A stretch of 8,631 nt of DNA from Bacteroidales bacterium (GTDB taxonomy: Bacteria > Bacteroidota > Bacteroidia > Bacteroidales > UBA7960). Under the pieces are notes generated by a model. The model worked only from the letters and a program-made list of their open reading frames with translations. It did no database searches and was not told the DNA's origin. The stretch is taken from the NCBI GenBank assembly GCA_007122745.1, contig SKTA01000067.1:1-8631 (forward strand), written 5' to 3'. A program made the position numbers and the translations under genes. Shown piece after piece: positions 1 through 4,127 of this stretch; the first letter of the stretch is position 1; every line of letters begins with the position of its first letter.

Positions 1-673
1 CATCAAAAGGAGCAATGTTGATCTGGATCTCCTCGATTGCATCCATACTGATGGGGTTGGTTCCTGCAAACTGACCTGAACCAAGGCCAAAGTTGTTGTT
101 GTAAACGTTACCGTCAACGGTGTAGTTGTTGAAGCGGTTGTCACGTCCGGCAAAACTTGATCCGTTGCTCAGCGGACTCATACGTGTGAAATCTGAAATG
201 TTACGCGAGATGGTAGGCATGCGCTGAATGTTTTCCGTATTCAGGTTGGTTGAAGCACCTGTTCTGTCGGCATTCATTACGGGGTCAAGACGGCCCATAA
301 CAACAACCTCCTCCAGTATCATGCCTCTTTCAACAAGCACGAAGATCAAGGTACGGCTTTCCCCAAGCGCGAGCCGGAGCTCAGTAACTTCATCTGTTTC
401 GTAACCAACGAAAGATGCTGTTACCGTGTAGGGCCCACCTGTTCTAACGTTTGGCAGGTTAAAACGGCCATCCTCACGCGCAACTGTACCGTAGCGTGTA
501 CCGGAGGGCTCGTGAACCGCCACAACGTTGGCGTTTGCAAGGGGCTGGTTGTCGAAGCTCATGACCATACCCTCAATGGCCGAGGTGGTAACCCCCTGTG
601 AAAAAACTGCATTCGATCCCGTCAGGAGAAAAAATGCAGCAATAACACTCATTAATGTGAATAGTTTTCTCAT
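1..673 (-). CDS. TonB-dependent receptor, Oar-like, N-terminal part (runs off left edge)
   Basis: This is the first 224 codons of an outer-membrane TonB-dependent transporter; the rest lies beyond position 1. The start ATG is at 673-671. Residues 1-26 are a Sec signal peptide (MRKLFTL, a hydrophobic run to about 18, probable cleavage after VFSQ). Residues about 28-115 form a carboxypeptidase-regulatory-like beta-sandwich domain (IEGMVMS...GTVAREDGRFNLPNV...ASFVGYETDE), common at the N-terminus of Bacteroidota receptors. The segment ILEEVVVMGRLDP (119-131) leads into the plug domain, with RNISDFTRMSP (157-167), FNNYTVDGNVYNNNFGLGSG (181-200) and MDAIEEIQINIAPFD (210-224). These plug motifs are those of Oar-like receptors rather than the SusC group that pairs with SusD. 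The substrate cannot be told from this fragment. A candidate promoter lies at 741-749 and an operator-like inverted repeat at 757-775. Confidence 0.93.
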   Translation of the reverse strand, partial: MRKLFTLMSVIAAFFLLTGSNAVFSQGVTTSAIEGMVMSFDNQPLANANVVAVHEPSGTRYGTVAREDGRFNLPNVRTGGPYTVTASFVGYETDEVTELRLALGESRTLIFVLVERGMILEEVVVMGRLDPVMNADRTGASTNLNTENIQRMPTISRNISDFTRMSPLSNGSSFAGRDNRFNNYTVDGNVYNNNFGLGSGQFAGTNPISMDAIEEIQINIAPFD

Positions 674-740
674 TTTGCTTTTGTTTTAGTGAATGAAATG
701 GTTAATGATTATGTGGTTTTTGGTAATAAATGATTTTTAT

Positions 741-749
741 GCAAATTTA
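741..749 (-). promoter_or_regulatory. Bacteroidota -7 promoter box for the TonB receptor
   Basis: Read on the minus strand this is TAAATTTGC, a full match to the Bacteroidota -7 consensus TAnnTTTG. It lies 67 nt upstream of the receptor start codon, so the leader would be about 60 nt. The nearest TTTG that could act as a -33 element is about 26 bp away, longer than usual, so the -33 element is uncertain. Confidence 0.5.
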
Positions 750-756
750 CCCTGAA

Positions 757-775
757 GGCTTAATTTGTTTAAGCC
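757..775. promoter_or_regulatory. Operator-like inverted repeat GGCTTAA-N5-TTAAGCC
   Basis: A perfect 7-bp inverted repeat (757-763 and 769-775) with a 5-bp centre sits 7 bp upstream of the putative -7 box of the TonB receptor, covering the -20 to -38 region. It is not followed by a T-run on either strand, so it does not look like a terminator. Its position and symmetry suit a binding site for a dimeric regulator. No regulator is known from this window. Confidence 0.35.
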
Positions 776-813
776 CAAAAAATTAAGAAAACATTAATTT
801 AACATGAACAACA

Positions 814-835
814 ATCCACCCCTTTCGGAATGGAT
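814..835 (-). terminator. Possible terminator hairpin downstream of the lipoprotein gene
   Basis: On the minus strand the RNA would fold into a 9-bp stem, AUCCAUUCC paired with GGGGUGGAU, with two G-U pairs and a GAAA tetraloop. It is followed by UUGUUGUU, which is only moderately U-rich. It lies about 110 nt after the stop codon of the lipoprotein gene and upstream of the receptor promoter. On the plus strand the two wobble pairs become A-C mismatches, so the structure favours minus-strand transcription. It could also be a processing or stability hairpin. Confidence 0.35.
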
Positions 836-944
836 GGCATAAAAATAGAAGTTTTTTTAATGCCCCCAAGTATTTGTTAAAAAAAGTTATTAACGATTAA
901 TTAACAATTGCCGGAATGACCCATTTTGGGCTTTCGATTTGCAA

Positions 945-1376
945 TTAATTTGTGATAGTCAACCGGAGTGTATTCGGGTTATAGCTTGTCCGGTATTCAC
1001 GAAGCGGGTAATTTGACACCCCTTCCAATGGCGCGCCATCAAGTAAAGAAAAGGTTGCAGTGCTGCAGTCAGCACCAACGATTACAGGATTTTCTTCAGA
1101 AATGTTTAGTGTGCATTGGTGCGGATTGGTGGGACAAGCACGATCAAATGCACGAAATTCATCCATCGACACCCGGTAGACAAAAAGTCCGCGATAACCC
1201 TGATAGGTTCCGCGGGGAAATTCCGCAGACATCCCAGGTCCATCCAGATTGTAATGGGTTATGTTGAAATTAAAATCAACCCTTACATAAGGCACAGGAT
1301 GTTCATCCTCCTTGCTGCATGAGAAAAGCATCAGCAAAGACGCAGCCATTAAAAGGTATCTGAATATTCGAAACAT
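945..1376 (-). CDS. Lipoprotein with a degenerate Rieske-like domain
   Basis: This is a 143-residue probable lipoprotein. Residues 1-20 are a lipoprotein signal peptide ending in the lipobox LFSC, with Cys20 the predicted lipidated residue. The start at 1376 was chosen because it gives exactly this signal peptide and sits 24 nt after a promoter box. The C-terminal half has the pattern I associate with Rieske-type [2Fe-2S] lipoproteins of Bacteroidota: FDRACP (77-82), TFSLLDGAPLEG (108-119) and PLREYRTS (124-131). A working Rieske centre needs CxH and CxxH. Here these positions read C81-P-T and C104-S-T-A, so both histidines are missing and only the two cysteines remain. C88 and H86 lie nearby. 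An intact cluster is therefore unlikely. C81 and C104 might form a disulfide. The family call rests on remembered motifs; the function is unknown. Confidence 0.75.
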   Translation of the reverse strand: MFRIFRYLLMAASLLMLFSCSKEDEHPVPYVRVDFNFNITHYNLDGPGMSAEFPRGTYQGYRGLFVYRVSMDEFRAFDRACPTNPHQCTLNISEENPVIVGADCSTATFSLLDGAPLEGVSNYPLREYRTSYNPNTLRLTITN

Positions 1377-1399
1377 ATTGTTTTCAATAATACTATAAT

Positions 1400-1408
1400 G
1401 CAAAATTA
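1400..1408 (-). promoter_or_regulatory. Bacteroidota -7 promoter box for the lipoprotein gene
   Basis: The minus strand reads TAATTTTGC, matching TAnnTTTG. It lies 23 nt upstream of the ATG at 1376, giving a leader of roughly 15-20 nt. CAAA complements occur 12 and 28 bp further upstream, neither at the ideal spacing for a -33 element. Confidence 0.45.
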
Positions 1409-1520
1409 ATGTTTTTATTGCAAAACTGTTTTGAATCAAAAACATATGGCATGATCTTCTGGGTTCAATGGATGAAGTTGACAGATCCTTCACTTCGCGC
1501 TGCTTCGTTATTAATGACAA

Positions 1521-1583
1521 CTTTGCGACCTCTGCGCCTTCGCGGTTAATCTTTTTCACCGCAAAGGCGCGGAGAGCGCGAAG
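1521..1583. repeat. REP-like imperfect palindrome
   Basis: Two 26-bp arms (1521-1546 and 1558-1583) are complementary at 21 of 26 positions around an 11-bp centre. The arms are GC-rich (CTGCGCCTTCGCGGT and ACCGCAAAGGCGCGGAG) in an otherwise AT-rich spacer. This resembles the dispersed intergenic repeat of the form 'CTTTGCG...CGCCTTCGCGGT' that I recall from many Bacteroidota and other environmental genomes. Only one copy is in this window, so dispersal is an inference. Confidence 0.6.
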
Positions 1584-1614
1584 AAACAGAACGGACCATG
1601 CCCAACCTCCAACC

Positions 1615-1670
1615 TCTAAACATCTCAACAACTAAACAACTAAACTTCTAAACATCTCAACAACTAAACA
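1615..1670. repeat. Pair of identical 24-bp direct repeats, 32-bp period
   Basis: Positions 1615-1638 and 1647-1670 are identical over 24 bp. Both contain AACATCTCAACAACTAAAC. Inside and between them is a shorter unit, ACAACTAA, repeated with an 8-bp period around 1629-1644. The array ends only 8 bp before the -7 box of the next gene. Two copies with an 8-bp gap do not make a CRISPR array. The strand bias is marked: the array has almost no G on the plus strand. Confidence 0.75.
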
Positions 1671-1678
1671 TTTTTTAG

Positions 1679-1687
1679 TAAATTTGC
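1679..1687 (+). promoter_or_regulatory. Bacteroidota -7 promoter box for the membrane-anchored protein gene
   Basis: TAAATTTGC matches TAnnTTTG and lies 21 nt upstream of the ATG at 1709. No TTG is found at the -33 distance; that region is occupied by the direct repeats. Confidence 0.45.
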
Positions 1688-1708
1688 GAAACAAGACAAA
1701 AACATACC

Positions 1709-2224
1709 ATGGAAGACTTTGTTTATATCATACTTTTGATTGTATGGCTGCTGGTCAGCTTTCTGAGAAAAAAACCAAAAAAGAAACCAGAGCCTGCGAA
1801 ACAACAGGAACCTGCACCTGCAGAGGCTGAAGTAAATATGGAAGATATGCTGGAGGAGTTCTTTGGAGGTGACAAGAAAAAAGAGAAATCCAAACCCGAA
1901 GAGGTACAATACGAGTCGGTTGAACAACGTGAAAGGGCTGAACCGGCTGCAATAAGAAGCACACCGGATTATGAAAAGGATCGCATTCCCGCTTCTTATG
2001 AGAAACATGTCGGGAAAACCGGAGTTTCAGAAGATTTTGAATTCTCTTCTGAAGGTAAGATCATGACCATTGATGACCTGATCAAATCACATAAAACCAA
2101 GGAAGCGTTGGAACTTGCTATGGCTGAACAAGCTTATGATCGGGATAATGCTGAAGGCGTGCCTGATTTCGACTTGGAAACAGCTGTGGTATTCTCAGAA
2201 ATCCTCAATAAAAAATATCATTGA
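1709..2224 (+). CDS. Membrane-anchored, charged protein of unknown function
   Basis: This is a 171-residue protein. Residues 4-19 (FVYIILLIVWLLVSFL) form one membrane segment, followed at once by the basic stretch RKKPKKK (20-26). By the positive-inside rule this places the remainder in the cytoplasm. Residues 27-65 are rich in Pro, Ala, Glu and Lys and are probably disordered, with an acidic patch NMEDMLEEFF (43-52). The C-terminus is more ordered: KIMTIDDLIKSHKTKEALELAMAEQ (117-141) looks helical, and the tail FDLETAVVFSEILNKKY (154-170) resembles one I recall at the end of uncharacterised Bacteroidota proteins of the same build. I recognise no enzyme motif. It has its own promoter box and a terminator-like hairpin 65 nt after its stop. 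Membrane scaffold or adaptor is only a guess. Confidence 0.85.
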   Translation: MEDFVYIILLIVWLLVSFLRKKPKKKPEPAKQQEPAPAEAEVNMEDMLEEFFGGDKKKEKSKPEEVQYESVEQRERAEPAAIRSTPDYEKDRIPASYEKHVGKTGVSEDFEFSSEGKIMTIDDLIKSHKTKEALELAMAEQAYDRDNAEGVPDFDLETAVVFSEILNKKYH

Positions 2225-2251
2225 TTTTTATCATTGAATTGAATTATTGCT

Positions 2252-2260
2252 TATATTTGC
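2252..2260 (+). promoter_or_regulatory. Bacteroidota -7 promoter box upstream of greA
   Basis: TATATTTGC matches TAnnTTTG. A TTG at 2234-2236 lies 15 bp upstream, slightly close for a -33 element. It starts 28 nt after the preceding stop codon. It is the only good match between that stop and greA, so greA transcripts would carry a leader of about 255-260 nt, much longer than for any other gene here. Confidence 0.5.
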
Positions 2261-2288
2261 TTCGTAAATATTAAATAAAAAGTGATAA

Positions 2289-2326
2289 GCCTGGTTTTGG
2301 AATCAATCCATTACCAGGTATTTTTT
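2289..2326 (+). terminator. Rho-independent terminator-like hairpin
   Basis: CCTGGT (2290-2295) pairs with ACCAGG (2313-2318), with one more G-U pair outside. After a TT/TT internal loop, TGGA (2298-2301) pairs with TCCA (2307-2310) around a 5-nt loop. A TATTTTTT tract follows. It lies 65 nt after the stop of the membrane-anchored protein gene but also about 25 nt downstream of the predicted greA transcription start, so it may end the upstream gene, attenuate greA, or both. Confidence 0.7.
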
Positions 2327-2332
2327 CTGTAA

Positions 2333-2423
2333 GCCCCATTTTTTTTGAACGGCATAAGCACTGACACTTGTTGCCAATTGGTCATACAAGTGACTTCAGT
2401 GCTTTTAATTGATTAAAATGGGC
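2333..2423 (+). other. Nested inverted repeats in the greA leader
   Basis: The outer arms CCCATTTT (2335-2342) and AAAATGGG (2415-2422) are perfectly complementary, extended by a further G-C pair after a bulged C. Inside, AAGCACTG (2356-2363) pairs with CAGTGCTT (2397-2404) and CACTTGT (2365-2371) with ACAAGTG (2386-2392), around a loop holding the palindrome CCAATTGG (2374-2381). Three consecutive perfect stems in register are hard to explain by chance. The inner hairpin is followed by TTAATTGATT, only weakly terminator-like. Confidence 0.6.
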
Positions 2424-2458
2424 ATGATAAACTGAAAATTGTAATTAAACCAAATTAT

Positions 2459-2509
2459 CCAGACGTTCAGGTTCACAGTTGTGGATTACACGAATGTCTG
2501 GTCTTTTTT
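2459..2509 (+). terminator. greA leader: Terminator-like hairpin just before greA
   Basis: CCAGACGTTC (2459-2468) pairs with GAATGTCTGG (2492-2501), ten pairs including one G-U, and is followed by TC and six Ts (2504-2509). Its T-run ends 13 nt before the greA ATG, so it could stop transcription into greA or mask the ribosome-loading region. It rules out the upstream in-frame GTG (2481) as a sensible start, because that codon lies inside the loop. Confidence 0.65.
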
Positions 2510-2522
2510 AAGACATTGTGCT

Positions 2523-2996
2523 ATGAACCAGGTTAAGTATTTTACAAAAGAAGGACTCGAAAAGCTGCAGGATGAACTGGAAAAGCTAAAGTCTGTTGAT
2601 CGTCCGGCCATTTCACAACAAATTGCTGAAGCACGTGAAAAAGGCGACCTGTCAGAAAATGCTGAATACGATGCTGCCAAAAATGCACAAGGCATGCTGG
2701 AGCTGCGTATCTCCAAGATGGAAGAAACACTCAGTCAGGCTCGGGTAATTGATGAGAGTCAGCTTGACTCCAGCAAGGTGTCCATCTTGTCAAAAGTTCA
2801 ATTGAAAAACCTGAAAAACAATGCTACGATGACTTATACCCTCGTCCCGGAAAATGAAGCCAACATCAAAGAGGGCAAAATTTCGGTCAGTTCACCCATC
2901 GCCAGGGGGCTACTTGGCAAAGAAGCAGGAGAAACGGTAGAGATCAATGTCCCGGCCGGACTGATGACATTTCAGATCATAGAAATATCAAGATAG
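2523..2996 (+). CDS. greA: Transcription elongation factor GreA
   Basis: GreA (157 residues, the usual length) enters the secondary channel of RNA polymerase and stimulates cleavage of backtracked transcripts. Residues 1-75 form the antiparallel coiled coil: KYFTKEGLEKLQDELEKL (5-22), then the tip loop EKGDLSENAEYDAAKNAQG (39-57), whose acidic residues D42 and E45 correspond to the catalytic pair D41/E44 of E. coli. The C-terminal half is the FKBP-like domain that docks on polymerase, ending in SPIARGLLGKEAGETVEI. The ATG at 2523 is chosen because the family starts at this point; the in-frame GTG at 2481 would add 14 unrelated residues and lies inside a hairpin. The leader is long and folded, suggesting attenuation. 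The HIT gene follows after 28 nt, probably co-transcribed. Confidence 0.97.
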   Translation: MNQVKYFTKEGLEKLQDELEKLKSVDRPAISQQIAEAREKGDLSENAEYDAAKNAQGMLELRISKMEETLSQARVIDESQLDSSKVSILSKVQLKNLKNNATMTYTLVPENEANIKEGKISVSSPIARGLLGKEAGETVEINVPAGLMTFQIIEISR

Positions 2997-3024
2997 ACGG
3001 AATTCGTAATAAAATCGCATAAAC

Positions 3025-3423
3025 ATGGCAACGATATTCTCAAAGATTATCAAAGGGGAGATCCCATCCCATAAAATTGCAGAAGATGACCGTTTTTTTG
3101 CCTTTCTTGACATCAATCCGCTGGCAAAAGGGCACACACTGGTTATTCCTAAACAGGAGACAGACAATTTGTTTGACCTTGATGATGAGACTTACAAAGA
3201 CCTGTGGCTTTTTGCAAAAAAGATCGCAAGGGCATTAGATAAGTCGATGACGTGTGAGAGGGTAGGAGTTGCCGTTGTCGGACTGGAGGTGCCGCATGCA
3301 CATATTCACCTGGTGCCGATCAATGGCATCTATGATATCGACTTCAGCAAGCCCAAACTGGAACTCGGACCCGAGGAGTTTGCAATGATCGCCAAACGGG
3401 TTTCTGAGGCTATAAATTCTTAA
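3025..3423 (+). CDS. HIT-family nucleotide hydrolase or transferase
   Basis: This is a 132-residue histidine-triad protein of the HINT branch, a small dimeric enzyme that hydrolyses nucleoside phosphoramidates or related nucleotide conjugates. The signature HAHIHLVP holds H91, H93 and H95; by family knowledge the middle histidine (H93) is the nucleophile. The N-terminal block IFSKIIKGEIPSHKI (4-18) and FLDINPLAKGHTLVIPK (27-43) are also standard. The physiological substrate is not known from sequence. It follows greA by 28 nt on the same strand, a pairing I recall from many Bacteroidota genomes. Its stop codon overlaps that of the convergent ruvC, and no terminator hairpin with a T-run follows it. 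Confidence 0.95.
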   Translation: MATIFSKIIKGEIPSHKIAEDDRFFAFLDINPLAKGHTLVIPKQETDNLFDLDDETYKDLWLFAKKIARALDKSMTCERVGVAVVGLEVPHAHIHLVPINGIYDIDFSKPKLELGPEEFAMIAKRVSEAINS

Positions 3424-3986
3424 GAAGAACCTGAAACCCGGTCGGGGTTATCGGAAATAAAAGCTTTCCATCCACTGTAGTTTTTATTGTCAGCCTGTGC
3501 GGCCTTGCCGGCCTGATAATGGTGGCATAAAGCCACGGCCAGGGCATCCGTGATGTCAAGGTTGTCTGGAACGCCCTCAATGTTAAGTATCCGGTAAAGC
3601 ATGGCAGCAACCTGCTCTTTCGACGCGCTCCCCCTGCCGGTAATCGATTGTTTGATCTTCCGCGGGGAGTATTCAAAAACTGGAATGTTACGGTGTAAGG
3701 CAGCCGCAATGGCCACTCCCTGTGCGCGTCCAAGCTTTAACATCGATTGCACATTCTTTCCAAAAAACTGGCTTTCAATAGCAAGCTCGTCAGGCTTGAA
3801 GGCGTCAATGTTGCGCAATACCGTTTCGAAAATCTTTTTCAGCTTTAAAGCATGGTTGCCCAGCTGATCAAGTTTTAATACATCCATCGCAACCAGCTCA
3901 ATCTCTTTACGGTTGATGCCGATTACACCCACACCCATATTGTTTGTGCCCGGGTCTATTCCCAATATGATCTTTTCGTAATTCAA
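3420..3986 (-). CDS. ruvC: Holliday junction resolvase RuvC
   Basis: RuvC is the endonuclease that cuts Holliday junctions during recombinational repair with RuvAB. The 188 residues show the RNase H-like fold: ILGIDPGTNNMG (7-18) with D11, ELAIESQFFGKN (67-78) with E71, and NLDITDALAVALCHHY (142-157) with D144 and D147, giving the four metal-binding acids of the family. Conserved SPRKIKQSITGRGSASKEQV (107-126) is also present. The start is a TTG at 3986: there is no in-frame ATG between it and the upstream stop codon, and the catalytic first strand begins only five residues later. The C-terminal tail after about residue 160 is variable and polar. A near-match promoter box (TTTTTTTGC, minus strand, 4000-4008) lies just upstream. 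Confidence 0.96.
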   Translation of the reverse strand: MNYEKIILGIDPGTNNMGVGVIGINRKEIELVAMDVLKLDQLGNHALKLKKIFETVLRNIDAFKPDELAIESQFFGKNVQSMLKLGRAQGVAIAAALHRNIPVFEYSPRKIKQSITGRGSASKEQVAAMLYRILNIEGVPDNLDITDALAVALCHHYQAGKAAQADNKNYSGWKAFISDNPDRVSGSS

Positions 3987-4127
3987 GACAGGTAAAAGTG
4001 CAAAAAAATGTTTAAATAAAAAAAATTAATTTTTCATTTTACATTTTTTCCTTTACATTTTATATTTTTCACTTAATAACTTACCTTTGCGTATGTAAGA
4101 TCCTTTTTTTTATTTTGATTTTTAATT
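3987..4127. promoter_or_regulatory. AT-rich divergent spacer between ruvC and pdxA
   Basis: The 141-bp spacer is dominated by A- and T-tracts. TTTACATTTT occurs twice (4038-4047 and 4052-4061), 14 bp apart. Such tracts could bend the DNA or act as an upstream promoter element. It must hold promoters for both divergent genes; a full -7 match exists only on the pdxA side. Confidence 0.5.
4082..4090 (+). promoter_or_regulatory. Bacteroidota -7 promoter box for pdxA-murF/alr
   Basis: TACCTTTGC is a full match to TAnnTTTG and lies 37 nt upstream of the pdxA ATG. No TTG is seen at the -33 distance, where the T-rich tracts lie. Confidence 0.55.

Larger units (their letters stand above)
1377..1708. 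other. Repeat-bearing spacer between divergent genes
   Basis: These 332 bp separate the lipoprotein gene (minus) from the small membrane protein gene (plus). It holds a promoter for each, a REP-like imperfect palindrome (1521-1583), and a short tandem and direct-repeat zone (1615-1670). A minus-strand reading frame crosses it in frame with the lipoprotein, but its translation is just the repeat read as protein, so I treat the spacer as non-coding. Confidence 0.7.
2265..2509 (+). ncRNA. Putative structured greA leader RNA or small RNA
   Basis: The region from the predicted transcription start after the box at 2252-2260 to the T-run at 2504-2509 contains three successive folded elements: a terminator-like hairpin (2289-2326), a nested stem structure (2333-2423), and a second terminator-like hairpin (2459-2509). 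A transcript stopping at the first would be about 60 nt and at the last about 245 nt. In E. coli the greA leader also contains a terminator that yields short RNAs (GraL), which gives a precedent, though no sequence similarity is claimed. It matches no RNA family I can name. Confidence 0.4.

Noticed and set aside
874..907. Inverted repeat TTGTTAA...TTAACAA as an operator or terminator
   Set aside because: Seven AT-rich bases in a very AT-rich spacer are expected by chance, and there is no matching T-run after the stem.
968..1322. Plus-strand open frames opposite the lipoprotein gene
   Set aside because: Their translations show no domain or signal peptide, and the opposite strand carries a convincing lipoprotein.
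1377..1631. 85-residue N-terminal extension of the lipoprotein in the same frame
   Set aside because: It would put the lipoprotein signal peptide in mid-protein, and it is the translation of a REP-like repeat and a promoter.
1615..1670. CRISPR array
   Set aside because: Only two repeat copies, separated by 8 bp that are themselves repeat-derived, with no cas genes in the window.
2265..2509. 6S RNA, tmRNA or RNase P RNA
   Set aside because: The 5' and 3' ends do not pair with each other as in 6S RNA, and no tRNA-like domain or P4-type core motif is seen.
2481..2522. In-frame GTG start that would lengthen greA by 14 residues
   Set aside because: The added residues are unlike GreA, the GTG lies in the loop of a terminator-like hairpin, and the family normally begins at the ATG at 2523.
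3435..3449. Terminator after the HIT gene (AACCC-N5-GGGTT)
   Set aside because: The stem is 5 bp, lies inside the ruvC coding end, and is not followed by a T-run on either strand.
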